55,382 nt of DNA. Source: Planctomycetaceae bacterium (GTDB lineage Bacteria; Planctomycetota; Planctomycetia; Pirellulales; Pirellulaceae). The stretch's first letter is position 1. Each line of letters begins with the position of its first letter. Of this stretch, positions 35,601-43,595 are shown piece by piece. The stretch spans positions 1-55,382 of the forward strand of contig DUDC01000336.1 in NCBI GenBank assembly GCA_012959465.1, read 5' to 3'. Both the position numbers and the translations under genes were made by a program. The notes beneath the pieces are model-generated. The model did no database searches. It was given only the letters and a program-made list of their open reading frames with translations, and was not told the DNA's origin.

Positions 35601-36022
35601 AGGGCCGGCTGTACGTCTCGAACGAAACTAACCGCTCGTTCTTCACCAGATCCACTGACCGAAACCGCTAGCGTCAACGTCTTGCCGGCAACCGCAAACT
35701 CGACATTTCCGGAACCGTCCGCCAATGGTGTCACCAGACCACTTTGGTCGACCGCCGCATATTCGCACGGACTCGTGACCTTGGTCATACGAGTCAAATC
35801 GATGAATTCTCCTTCAGGAGTCGTGCCGAAAATCAGAACTTGGCGATAGTCTAGTGCGTGTCCCAATTCGATCTTCTCTGGGTAGATCTGCACGGTCTCG
35901 ATAGTGACCCCGTCCGGCACTGCCTCGTCGCCGAATAGACCAGGTGCGTTCTGTCGCAGAAAGGTCGCCAAGAGAATCCCTACCAACAGGGAAGTTGTCC
36001 GCATCGACTTTAGGTTACGCAT
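32699..36022 (-). CDS. Giant exported BIG2/PSCyt/DUF1549/DUF1553 protein
   Basis: An 1107-residue exported protein with a signal peptide (ending about residue 31). A BIG2-like beta sandwich (about 40-125) and a second (about 245-330) flank a cytochrome-like domain whose motif is GCNQGTCHG, a CX4CH spacing rather than CXXCH. DUF1549 follows (YLDMLGLPPTPKQL) with a canonical CNKCHDHPFERW. DUF1553 then contains NRLWGYLFGIGIIEPIDD and GPTVANAI, and a C-terminal F5/8-like sandwich about 900-1050 (GWAVKGAIDGNKATGW) is inserted before the end. The function is unknown; the haem motifs suggest redox activity. Its usual DUF1501 partner is absent; instead an ABC transporter follows six bases on. Confidence 0.9.
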   Translation of the reverse strand: MRNLKSMRTTSLLVGILLATFLRQNAPGLFGDEAVPDGVTIETVQIYPEKIELGHALDYRQVLIFGTTPEGEFIDLTRMTKVTSPCEYAAVDQSGLVTPLADGSGNVEFAVAGKTLTLAVSVSGSGEERAVSFVRDVQPALSKMGCNQGTCHGAKDGKDGFKLSLRGYDPLYDHRALTDDFAARRFNRAAPDQSFMLLKATGSIPHVGGVSTNVGDRYYNIIRSWISSGGRLDLDSPRVTSISVFPENPIIPRAGMKQQMAVSATYSNGEKRDVTREAFIESGDIEVIEADKTGIITMLRRGEAPVLVRYEGAYVATTLTVMGDRSEFKWTKPATRSYIDELVYQKLQRMKIEPANECIDAEFVRRIYLDMLGLPPTPKQLLEFLKDPRESQVKREELIDELVGSGEFVEHWTNKWADLLQVNRKFLGEEGSALLRGWIKQGVATNMPYDQFAREVLTASGSNLVTPPASYFKVLRTPETLMENTTHLFLAIRFNCNKCHDHPFERWTQDQYYELSAYFAQVKRKEDPDFKGKRIGGSAVEGATPLVEVIYDSGSGEVKHDRTGQISPPKFPFDHAGKIDGSASRRQQLAQWVTSVENPYFAKSYVNRLWGYLFGIGIIEPIDDIRAGNPPTNPELLDALTKDFIDSGFDVQHMMRVICKSRVYQHSLISTRWNEDDKINYSHAMPRRLPAEVLYDSIHHVLGSVLRIPGLPPGFRAAQIPDGGVKLPFLDDFGRPPRESSCECERSSGMVLGPIMKLVNGPTVANAIADPNSQLTRLIATEKDDRKVVEDLFLRFFSRHPTDDEVTLSIDLMQSVGEDLEIAEEQLQTHRQTLDAGYDAWEASWNRVTNWEAAQMVEGKSNTGAKFESLDDGSIFVSGPEGKDVYAIVFRTEMQGITGIRMAALPDSRLPAGGPGRADNGNFVISELTLEVASEADPTQFKAIKLQNASATFSQQGWAVKGAIDGNKATGWAVSPQFNKSHTAVFEASQATTTKGPLLLRLKLDHQFADGKHQLGRLQVSFTNSLLPLELPTVPEAIAPILKIAAADRTAEQAHVLKDFYYSQDPSFVEFKQQAEQVKKAMENPRLAGAQDLAWALLNNPAFLFNR

Positions 36023-36069
36023 TAAGCTGTCCTATGCTTGAGCTTTTTTGTGCTCTGTCAGTAAGGGCG

Positions 36070-37500
36070 TCAGTTGGACGGCGGCGGGATGGTTATGAAC
36101 TCGTGCACGATGGATCCATCTTCTGGATTGATAATAAAGACCGTGCCACTAAAACCGCCCGCGGCCACCCAGCGATTCTGTGGATCGTAGGTCACTGCGT
36201 AGATGCCGCCATCGGCGACCGGCGTTTTGGAGACCTGTTTGCCGTCTCCTGCTTGAAAGACAGATACCTGTCCGGCGCCGTTGAGACTACTCCCCGAAAC
36301 AAATCGCTGGCCGTCTTTGTTGAAAGCGACATCAAATATCCGCCCGGGCATCACCGGAAACGCGCGAATCAAATTGAAGTCATCGCCAATCTTGCGGGCT
36401 TTTTCCCTGAATATGCGGTAAATCCGTGGAGTGCCGTCGGCGCCTCCCGATAACACTTCGTCTTTCGTCGGATGGCGGTCGACTGCGTTGAGTCCACCCT
36501 TGAGCGCTCCAGGCGTAATGCTGGTGACGTTATCGACAAATCGTTGAGTCGGTACGTTGATCAGCTTCATCGAACGATCGCGACTTACCGAAATCAAGTG
36601 ATCGCCCTTCACCGAAAACACCGTGTCGAGCACCCAGTTGCTGTGAGCACCATTGAACAGTACTTCTTCACCTGACTCTACGGAGATCGCACGAATCGTA
36701 TTATCCGGGCAACCAAACGCCAACAGTTTACCGTCGGGTGACCAACTCGCTCCGTAGGTTGTGTCGTATCCGACCGCGCGAGAGTAGACCAGGGCCCGTT
36801 CGGCGAAGTTCCACAATTGAACTTCACCCAACCTCCCGGGGGAACCGCCAGTGACGGCCAATTGATCTCCCGTCGGAGAAAACTCCGCCGATTCGATTCG
36901 CTCTGAAAGCCCGATCAAACGCGACTCCAACTGCCAATCGTCCGTCCGATAGATGAGTACCTCGTGATATCCAGAAACGGCGAGATACTTGCCGTCGGGA
37001 GAAAAATCAAGCGACGTTAACACGGGCGGCGAAACATACTCGGGCGGATGCTCGGCATCGTATCGAGGAGTTGAGGCGGGTGAATCGTTCGGGGCGCCCT
37101 CGGCAATCCACTTGGTGATCGTCTCGATCTCAGCGTCCGACAATGGTTTGGCATCCTTGGGCATGTCGGCTTCGCCATCGACCGGCGTGATCAGGTGAAT
37201 CAGGGCACTCTCGTCAACCGATCCAGCAACGATCGCTTTCTCTTCGCTCTCACCACCGACCAGCAACCGATCGAAGTTCGTCATGACGTATTCGCCACCC
37301 GATTTAGCGGGCTGGTGGCATCCGTGGCAATGTCGCTGAAAGACGGGGCGGACATCGCGAAAATAGCTGATCTGTGTCGTTGTTGCCGATTCACTATCGG
37401 CGGGTTCGTCGGCGAACAGACTGCACGCTTGCCAACAGATAACAACCGTAGCAACGAGGGTGAGATACCGTCTGGGGAACTGCCGGTTGGTAGGCTGCAT
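36070..37500 (-). CDS. Exported haem c / WD40-like beta-propeller protein
   Basis: A 476-residue exported protein. A signal peptide (residues 1-30) is followed by a planctomycete cytochrome c domain with CHGCHQPAKSGG near residue 58 and a probable axial Met in ADMPKDAKPLSD. After a short linker, seven or so propeller blades follow, each with an SPDGKYLAVSG, SPTGDQLAVTGG or SPDGKLLAFG-type strand and a WD-like end. Propellers of this type usually mediate binding. This arrangement is common in planctomycetes and usually sits beside PSD1-type genes, as here (47 bases upstream of one). It is the first gene behind the promoter at 37571-37599. Confidence 0.9.
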   Translation of the reverse strand: MQPTNRQFPRRYLTLVATVVICWQACSLFADEPADSESATTTQISYFRDVRPVFQRHCHGCHQPAKSGGEYVMTNFDRLLVGGESEEKAIVAGSVDESALIHLITPVDGEADMPKDAKPLSDAEIETITKWIAEGAPNDSPASTPRYDAEHPPEYVSPPVLTSLDFSPDGKYLAVSGYHEVLIYRTDDWQLESRLIGLSERIESAEFSPTGDQLAVTGGSPGRLGEVQLWNFAERALVYSRAVGYDTTYGASWSPDGKLLAFGCPDNTIRAISVESGEEVLFNGAHSNWVLDTVFSVKGDHLISVSRDRSMKLINVPTQRFVDNVTSITPGALKGGLNAVDRHPTKDEVLSGGADGTPRIYRIFREKARKIGDDFNLIRAFPVMPGRIFDVAFNKDGQRFVSGSSLNGAGQVSVFQAGDGKQVSKTPVADGGIYAVTYDPQNRWVAAGGFSGTVFIINPEDGSIVHEFITIPPPSN

Positions 37501-37570
37501 GGCGGGCCACGAGGGGAGGGAGGATCGAGACGCAATTCATCGATTGCCGAAGTGTCAAAACACAAAATCT

Positions 37571-37599
37571 ACTATATCTCTAGGGGCCAAACGTATCAA
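37571..37599 (-). promoter_or_regulatory. Putative sigma70 promoter of the haem/PSD1/ABC operon
   Basis: Read on the minus strand, TTGATA (37599-37594) is separated by exactly 17 bases from TATAGT (37576-37571), each one mismatch from consensus. Transcription would begin near 37564, giving a leader of about 64 bases before ATG 37500. Confidence 0.55.
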
Positions 37600-37687
37600 T
37601 AAAGGAGATTGCCGGTCGGCCCCTCGTTAGGGGTGGTTCCTGGGAGCTTGCGTCATGCTTTTAGGGGCAATTGGGGGCAGAGTTTTG

Positions 37688-37714
37688 GAGTGCGGTGCCT
37701 TGTCACCGCTTTCT
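37688..37714. repeat. Interspersed hairpin GCGGTG-CACCGC
   Basis: GGAGTGCGGTGCCTTGTCAC continuing CGCTTTC. A 6-bp stem of GCGGTG (37692-37697) and CACCGC (37704-37709). Elements of the pattern GAGTGCGG..CC..GCCGCTTTC are, from memory, frequent in planctomycete intergenic DNA. Confidence 0.5.
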
Positions 37715-38016
37715 CGAACGGACTTGAGCCATTTCCTGAGGCGCGCGCGACACCCATGTCCCGAGCCTCCCGCCATCTATGTCCTGACTCCACCCTCGAC
37801 CCGACAAATGACTATTGCCAAAGATCCAATGACCAATACGCCTATATCTCCGCCTGCTAGCGTTGCTCAGAGTCTCTCGGACTGGGCTAGGAAAACTACC
37901 GGGGCGCTGGGTCGGGCTCGGCAAACCGCTTCAAATCCATCTTGTCGTTGTCCAGAGAAGCCGCTAAAGGTCATCCACTTCATCACAGTCAGCTAGGTAC
38001 GTCAGGAAGGGCGTCC

Positions 38017-38958
38017 GTGTCGAGGAGTATTTGGACAACACGTCGGCTCCGTGCACCAGGGTCCCAGTTGGTACTGGTGTTTGCCGTTGCGCTATCAACA
38101 GGCTGCAGTTCCCTTCAGCACGTGACTGCTCCGCTGCTGCCATCGTTGGATCGCGACTGGCAGCGATCCATGGCCCGGCTCCCCACCGCCGAATTTCAAG
38201 ACGGCCGCGTACAGATTCACGGGATCCGTGATTTCGTCCACACCAACGGTGACGACTACATCGAGAACTATCTTGACGCGACCTACAATCTGGACGATGT
38301 GGTTGGCGTCGACTTCGTGATGGCGCCTTTTGCCAAAGAGTCGAGTTTCGCGCACACCATGCTTAGTTTTCGTTTTCGGGACGGCCGAGTCCTGTCCGTT
38401 TCCGTGGAGGCTCGACTAGAGAAAGGGGAACATTACCACCCACTTCCTGCAAGCGTTCATCAGTTTGAACTGATGTATGTGGTGGCGACCGAGCGTGACG
38501 TGATCATGCGACGAACCAAGAGTGGAGTCGACGTCCATATTTATCCGATGCGAGTTTCTTCCCAGGAAGCGAAGTCTCTCTTGGTCGCTGTACTACACCG
38601 AGTTAACAAGCTGGCGAGTGAACCCGAGTTTTACGACACGCTAACGAACAACTGTACGACGAACATTGTTCGTCATGTCAATAGTCTGTCACCAGCGAGA
38701 ATACCGCTCAACTGGCGCGTACTATTCCCAGGTTACTCCGACCGGCTGGCCTACGATCTGGGATTGATCGACACCAACCTGCCCTTTGCGGCTGCCCGGC
38801 GGGCGGCCCGCGTCAATGACCGCGCGCAGCCTCACTTGTCGACATTGGCATTCTCTGCCGCGTTGCGATCTACGACTATCGCCGTCGCCAAAAACCGGGA
38901 AGAACCAGCACCAAGACTGGGAATATTTCCAGGCGACCGACCATCATCAAGAAGATGA
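38017..38958 (+). CDS. DUF4105-type lipoprotein
   Basis: A 313-residue lipoprotein with signal sequence LVLVFAVALSTGC (lipobox Cys about residue 30). The mature part contains the DUF4105 features: HTMLSFRFRDGRVLSVSVEAR, RDVIMRRTKSGVDVHIYPM and the late YDTLTNNCTTNIVRHVNS block with its conserved Asn-Asn-Cys-Thr, thought to form a papain-like active site. A membrane-associated protease or lipase role is possible but unproven. GTG 38017 is chosen because AGGAAGG lies 6 bases upstream and it begins just before the signal. The last 83 bases overlap the 3' end of the convergent trkH gene. Confidence 0.75.
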   Translation: MSRSIWTTRRLRAPGSQLVLVFAVALSTGCSSLQHVTAPLLPSLDRDWQRSMARLPTAEFQDGRVQIHGIRDFVHTNGDDYIENYLDATYNLDDVVGVDFVMAPFAKESSFAHTMLSFRFRDGRVLSVSVEARLEKGEHYHPLPASVHQFELMYVVATERDVIMRRTKSGVDVHIYPMRVSSQEAKSLLVAVLHRVNKLASEPEFYDTLTNNCTTNIVRHVNSLSPARIPLNWRVLFPGYSDRLAYDLGLIDTNLPFAAARRAARVNDRAQPHLSTLAFSAALRSTTIAVAKNREEPAPRLGIFPGDRPSSRR

Positions 38959-40444
38959 AATTCAACTTGGTCCACCAGCTGAAGTGACCATAGTTTTGGG
39001 TCGCTCCAACCGTCCCGAGTCCCGGTCCAATGTTATTCAGATTGGAGATCACAGCCGAGGCGCTGTCGATCAGCTTGTGCGATGGCCCGTCGTCGCCCCA
39101 CGTACTATCGGGCTCAAAACAGACCACGGCACCCCAACTGATCATGAAGAGAATCAGGATCAACGAGAAATAGACCAAAATTCCGTGGGACAAGTCTGGG
39201 GAGTCGAGCGGTTTGCCAGCCAGCTTCAAAGGACGTATGACCGTCGGGTGATAGGCTTTCTCCATTTCTCGGTGGAGTACTTTGAAGAACAAGATATGGC
39301 GTATGACCTTCATGCCACCTCCCGTACTTCCAGCACACCCCCCGACAAACATCAACGCCAACAGAGTCGCGCGGCCGACGTTGTTCCACTTGTCGAAATC
39401 GTGAGTACCAAATCCAGTCGTCGTCACGATGGAGACAACCTGGAACAAGCCGTAACGAATTGCCGCACGCCAAGATTGGGCTCCACCAGCTGTGCCAGCC
39501 GATAGGTTACCGAAGCAGTAAAACAGAACTAACAGGGTGGCGATGACGATGATGCCGATGTACACCCGAAATTCGATGTCGCGAAACAGGCGTCCAGGAC
39601 GTCCCATGAACGCAAAATACAACAGCGTGAAATTGGTTCCTGCCAACAACATGAAGATGACAATGATGTAATCGATGGATTCACTTTGAAAGTGTCCTAT
39701 GCTGGCGTTGTATGTGCTAAACCCACCGGTCGCCATGGTTGCAAATGCATGGCAAAAGGCATCGAACCAGCTGAGATCATGTAGACGCAATATCAGAGCC
39801 AAAACGAGATTGAAGGCGAAGTAGGTTCCGGCGAACTGCCACGCCAGATGTTGCATTCGAGCGGTCGAGTTGTCGTGCGAAGGACCCGGCATTTCATTCC
39901 GCATCAGTGCTTTACCGGCCGAACCTCGACCGAGTACAACGACAAATAATACGATGATTCCTAAGCCGCCTAGAAAATGCGTACTACTGCGCCAGAACAG
40001 CAGGCAGTGTGGGACGTTCTTGTAGTTTTCCAGATCCGATATCACCGTCGCACCCGTCGTACTGAAGCCCGACTGAGACTCAAACAGTGAGTCAACGACA
40101 CTCATCGGGACTCCGTTATCACGCGCAACACCCGCTAAGGAATAGGGCAATGAACCGAGGATGGTCGCCAAGACCCAACTCAAGCCGACCACCGCCATCG
40201 CCTCCTTGCGATACAGTTTTCCCTTGGCATGGCGACCAGCTCGGCGGAGAATTGCCCCAACGATGAAACAGATTGCGGTACTGCCCAGCAGTGCCCAAAA
40301 TCCTCGCCACTCGATCGCGTCGGGAGTCGGCAATCCTTCGCGATAACCCAGTTTCGGGTGCGCCCACGGCAGACTAAACAGCATCGTCGTACCGATCAGT
40401 GTCGTGACGGTGCTGAGCATTCGGGCGACAATTTGGTAATTCAT
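38876..40444 (-). CDS. trkH: TrkH-family potassium uptake channel subunit
   Basis: A 522-residue inner-membrane K+ channel subunit. The four selectivity-filter repeats can be read in order: GFSTTGATV, ATMATGGFST, VTTTGFGTHD and NNIGPGLGTVG. Around these lie paired transmembrane helices such as LFWRSSTHFLGGLGIIVLFVVV and a final MVGRLEIFPVLVLVLPGFW, typical of TrkH. It works with the cytoplasmic NAD-binding TrkA ring encoded immediately upstream, the two genes being 57 bases apart. Its 3' end overlaps the DUF4105 gene on the other strand by 83 bases. Confidence 0.95.
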   Translation of the reverse strand: MNYQIVARMLSTVTTLIGTTMLFSLPWAHPKLGYREGLPTPDAIEWRGFWALLGSTAICFIVGAILRRAGRHAKGKLYRKEAMAVVGLSWVLATILGSLPYSLAGVARDNGVPMSVVDSLFESQSGFSTTGATVISDLENYKNVPHCLLFWRSSTHFLGGLGIIVLFVVVLGRGSAGKALMRNEMPGPSHDNSTARMQHLAWQFAGTYFAFNLVLALILRLHDLSWFDAFCHAFATMATGGFSTYNASIGHFQSESIDYIIVIFMLLAGTNFTLLYFAFMGRPGRLFRDIEFRVYIGIIVIATLLVLFYCFGNLSAGTAGGAQSWRAAIRYGLFQVVSIVTTTGFGTHDFDKWNNVGRATLLALMFVGGCAGSTGGGMKVIRHILFFKVLHREMEKAYHPTVIRPLKLAGKPLDSPDLSHGILVYFSLILILFMISWGAVVCFEPDSTWGDDGPSHKLIDSASAVISNLNNIGPGLGTVGATQNYGHFSWWTKLNFIFLMMVGRLEIFPVLVLVLPGFWRRR

Positions 40445-40501
40445 CCGCTCACAGCCATTGGGTGTCTGATTAAGGAAGCAGAGACATGCCTGCCGTCTGC
40501 C

Positions 40502-41848
40502 CTATCTCCCAGGGACTCGGAATTGTTTCATCGCTTCCTCAGTCGCATTGTCGTCCAGCAACGCCACAACGATGTCGCCCGGTTCCAAGCGATCGTCTGC
40601 TCCCGGTACGTGAACGAATTCATTGCGAATCAAGGCGGAAATAAGGCATCCCGATGGCAACGGAACGTTGGCTAACACATGTTGAGTCGCCGCTGCACCC
40701 TCGACAACCTCAATCTCAAAAAGACTAATTCTTCCCCCCGGTACTGCGGTGCGAGAAACCACCGGGCCCGTGTTGAGAAAACTGAGAACCTGCTTGGCCA
40801 TTACGTCTCGTTCGCTTACGGCCACATCGATGCCGAGCTTGTTGACGATTCCTGCATAATCCGGCCGGCCGACCATGGCGAGGATCTTGTTCGATCCAAT
40901 TTCTCGCGCCTCGACGCCCGCCATGATGTTGTTCTCGTCGTCACCCGTACAGGCGACAAAATAGTCGGCGCTGCCAACTCGCTCTTCCTCGAGAATGCTA
41001 CGTCTTGTGGCATCGGCGTTGACCACAGTAGTATTGTCCAATGTCCTAGCTAGAAATTCGCAACGCTCTTCCGACTCTTCCATCAACATCACATCGTAAC
41101 GATGATTCTCCAAGATTCGCGCCAAGTGATATCCGGTCTCGCCTCCGCCAGCAATCACGACACTCTCGGTGTGACCGTGTCGACCTTCGAATTGCTCGAG
41201 CACTTCGTCGACTTCATTGGACTTTCCTAAGATGGTAACTCGGTCGTCTACCAATAATTTGTCATCTGCTTTGACAATCCACATCTTGCCTTCGCGATAG
41301 ATCGACCCGATGCGGACTCCTTTTGCCAGGCCGAGTTCGGATACGCGGCAATTGGCGACAGGTGATTTTTCGGAAACGACCGCTTCTCTTACTTCGATCT
41401 CACCACGGGCGAAGTTCTCCATGAGGACTGAACCGGGCGTGCGAATATTTCTCGCTAGCTCCGTGGCAGTCAAGTGTTCCGGGCTGAGTAAGCGGTCGAT
41501 TCCAAAATGCTGCTGATAATCGAATGTGCTCAGGTCCCGAAAGACGGGTGAATAGACGCGAGCGATGGACCGTCGCACTCCCATCGCTTTCGCCATGCTG
41601 GCGGCCACTAGGTTCACTTCATCGCTACCGGTCATCGCCAAACAAAGGTCCGCGCCGATCACGTCGGCCTGAAATAGAACGCTAGATTGCGAAGCGGAGC
41701 CAGCAACACCGCGGACATCCAGTTCTTCGTTGATGTTGCGAATGTTCTCGGGATCTATATCGACGACCGTCACGCTGTGACGCAGCTGACATAGTAGTTC
41801 AGCGATCCATGTTCCGACCGTTCCGGCGCCAAGCGTCACGATTCTCAT
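40502..41848 (-). CDS. trkA: TrkA, NAD-binding regulator of potassium uptake
   Basis: A 448-residue cytoplasmic protein with two RCK modules. The first opens MRIVTLGAGTVGTWIAELL (GxGxxG Rossmann motif, acidic VVDIDPE) and ends in a TrkA_C domain. The second opens VVIAGGGETGYHLARIL and closes with a second TrkA_C domain (EPGDIVVALLDD). This double arrangement is full-length TrkA. It gates TrkH in response to NAD(H) or nucleotides. It begins three bases after the ferredoxin gene stop, so both are surely co-transcribed. Confidence 0.95.
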   Translation of the reverse strand: MRIVTLGAGTVGTWIAELLCQLRHSVTVVDIDPENIRNINEELDVRGVAGSASQSSVLFQADVIGADLCLAMTGSDEVNLVAASMAKAMGVRRSIARVYSPVFRDLSTFDYQQHFGIDRLLSPEHLTATELARNIRTPGSVLMENFARGEIEVREAVVSEKSPVANCRVSELGLAKGVRIGSIYREGKMWIVKADDKLLVDDRVTILGKSNEVDEVLEQFEGRHGHTESVVIAGGGETGYHLARILENHRYDVMLMEESEERCEFLARTLDNTTVVNADATRRSILEEERVGSADYFVACTGDDENNIMAGVEAREIGSNKILAMVGRPDYAGIVNKLGIDVAVSERDVMAKQVLSFLNTGPVVSRTAVPGGRISLFEIEVVEGAAATQHVLANVPLPSGCLISALIRNEFVHVPGADDRLEPGDIVVALLDDNATEEAMKQFRVPGR

Positions 41849-41851
41849 CGA

Positions 41852-42205
41852 TCACTGCTCCTTCCGCAGAGATTGCCGAGAATTGAGCTTTTCGGTCGGA
41901 ATCAGAAGGTCTTCTAAAATCTCATTGTTCATGATGGTCTTCACTACAATTCGCTCAACGTCATCAGTGGTGACTCCACCGTACCAAATCGCCTGCGGGT
42001 AGATTACCACGGTTGGGCCCAATTCGCACTGGTCGAGGCACCCAGCGTTGTTGGCTCGAACAACGCCGTCTACCTGGTGGCGATTGAGGCAGGCTTTGAA
42101 AGCCGCGCGGAGCTTGCCGCTGCCATCGGGATCGCAGCAACCACGCGGATGCCTGCCAGACCGTTGGTTACCGCAGATAAAAAGATGATGAGTGAATAAA
42201 GGCAT
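41852..42205 (-). CDS. Thioredoxin-like [2Fe-2S] ferredoxin
   Basis: A 117-residue cytoplasmic protein of the thioredoxin-like [2Fe-2S] ferredoxin family (the type found in NuoE and Clostridium ferredoxin). Cysteines stand in LFICGNQRSG, RGCCDPDG and NAGCLDQCELGP, and the C-terminal GPTVVIYPQAIWYGGV is a family hallmark. It carries electrons, partner unknown. I start at ATG 42205, where similarity begins; 19 extra upstream codons add none. It lies three bases before trkA and 63 bases downstream of a small membrane protein gene. Placement with trkA is unusual. Confidence 0.88.
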   Translation of the reverse strand: MPLFTHHLFICGNQRSGRHPRGCCDPDGSGKLRAAFKACLNRHQVDGVVRANNAGCLDQCELGPTVVIYPQAIWYGGVTTDDVERIVVKTIMNNEILEDLLIPTEKLNSRQSLRKEQ

Positions 42206-42268
42206 AGTGAAGCGGTCGTACGTGGAGAAGATGTTCTTGGCCAGCCAAATCTCGCAGACCAAAATGCT

Positions 42269-42535
42269 TCACGATATTAGTAACCAGTCGAGCAGCCAGA
42301 CGATTGCAAAAACTACAAAAATGAATCCGACAATCCAAGTCCCCGCCCGGTAGGCTTGGTGCAAAATTGCACCCATCTCTTCGTGTTTCGTTGCGCCGTA
42401 GACCAAGCTAAAGGAAATCACAAGGGGAACCGCGTACCACAACCGGTTGTGATCGATGCTGCCAAACAGACTAACTGAAAACAACAGTTGGGAGAGCAGG
42501 GCCGGTGAAAACAGTGGCCCTAAAATGCCGAACAT
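42269..42535 (-). CDS. Small membrane protein of unknown function
   Basis: An 88-residue protein with two to three hydrophobic segments: an N-terminal LGPLFSPALLSQLLFSVSLFG, a middle AVPLVISFSLVYG, and a C-terminal IVGFIFVVFAIVWLLDWLL. A polar loop contains ATKHEEMGAILHQAYRAG. I recognise it only as a small protein conserved among planctomycetes. It is on the same strand as the ferredoxin, trkA and trkH genes, and its position suggests co-transcription. Confidence 0.65.
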   Translation of the reverse strand: MFGILGPLFSPALLSQLLFSVSLFGSIDHNRLWYAVPLVISFSLVYGATKHEEMGAILHQAYRAGTWIVGFIFVVFAIVWLLDWLLIS

Positions 42536-42609
42536 GTAAGCTGTTCCTTGTTGAGGTTGCTGTGTGGGACTCAGTCCAACCGGGATCGAATCCAGTACAC
42601 TCGACGTGG

Positions 42610-43251
42610 CTATTCGCGCCGCTTGCTCTTTTTCGTTGCCGTCCCGCCGCCGCCGTCTGAATCACCTTCGACTTGAGACGACCCCTCCTCGCTGACGGGA
42701 TCGCCCTCTTTGCCAGAGGCGTCGTTCTCCGAATCCTGCGGTGGTCCTCGGCGGCTGTCATCTTCGACCGGAATTGGCGACGGTCCCGCGTACGCATCGA
42801 AGACAACCAAAATGTTCAGGATGCCCGCTACCATCGTGTACAACGTGCCCAACTCGAAGTAAAAGTTGAGTCGATCGTGCCAACTGGCCAGCGTATCCAT
42901 TTGTTCTAAGACAACTTCACCCGGAGGTTCCATCCAGCCGTTCATGAAGGGCAGCTCTTTTTTGGTCTGCACTAAAGCTGGCAAGGCCGGTAGTCCGACT
43001 CCTACTTGGCAGACGTACTGCCATCTGCGGTCGTTCTTTTTCCAGGAAGCGTAGACGACTTTACCTTCGCCAATGGCCAATCCAAAGAAGTAGGTGCTTA
43101 GAATGCAGGTCATGAACAGCAGCCCCTTGGCGTACCGTTTCTGGTAGATGTGACCGGCACCTGGGATCAGCCACGCCCACAACGCCGCCAAGTTCGGGTT
43201 GCAAAGCTCGACCTGTATGATCTCGTGTTGTTGTTTTCGATTCGACGGCAT
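42610..43251 (-). CDS. Membrane protein resembling DUF6677/TM2
   Basis: A 213-residue protein. After a polar start (MPSNRKQQHEIIQVELCNP) comes LAALWAWLIPGAGHIYQKR, close to the TM2-type hairpin, then KGLLFMTCILSTYFFGLAIG. A soluble region follows, then GTLYTMVAGILNILVVFDAYAG. The last 50 residues are acidic, then basic (TATKKSKRRE), and likely disordered. I place it in the planctomycete DUF6677 family from memory. The function is unknown. It is the first gene of the run leading to trkH; ATG 43251 is preferred over an upstream start at 43410. Confidence 0.7.
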   Translation of the reverse strand: MPSNRKQQHEIIQVELCNPNLAALWAWLIPGAGHIYQKRYAKGLLFMTCILSTYFFGLAIGEGKVVYASWKKNDRRWQYVCQVGVGLPALPALVQTKKELPFMNGWMEPPGEVVLEQMDTLASWHDRLNFYFELGTLYTMVAGILNILVVFDAYAGPSPIPVEDDSRRGPPQDSENDASGKEGDPVSEEGSSQVEGDSDGGGGTATKKSKRRE

Positions 43252-43595
43252 TCGCCGTAAACTCCAGTGTCGTCTCGGTTTGATATGAGTTGAATTAATC
43301 GGGCCACGGGCCCCCATTCTAGTTATCCTGGCCGGACACACCAGCCCGGATTCATCCGGATGTGTCGAGGCGAGCGGCCTGATGGGCAGCTGCAGCGATG
43401 CGGTTTCCACGAGAAATCGACCGACCGTGGTCAGCCGGAAATCGGCAGCCTATAATGCCGGTGACTGTGGCCTTATTGCGGCTCCATTGTCCTATTCGGA
43501 CAGTTGGGCCTCTTTCTTGCCTCGGCCCGTCAACACGCCGAATTAATGACGACCCGCCCCCCAATCCACCAGAAGTTCACGAGGAGATCTTAGTC
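43252..43595. other. Intergenic region between divergent genes
   Basis: A 344-base gap. A 10-bp palindrome CATCCGGATG lies at 43353-43362, in the middle of the gap, and could be an operator. I see no gene and no clear sigma70 boxes. Confidence 0.45.

Larger units (their letters stand above)
37501..38016. other. Intergenic region between divergent genes
   Basis: This 516-base gap holds the promoter of the minus-strand operon near 37571-37599 and a hairpin repeat at 37688-37714. The remaining 300 bases up to GTG 38017 show no convincing gene on either strand. The short open frames there are arginine/serine/proline-rich shadows. Confidence 0.55.
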
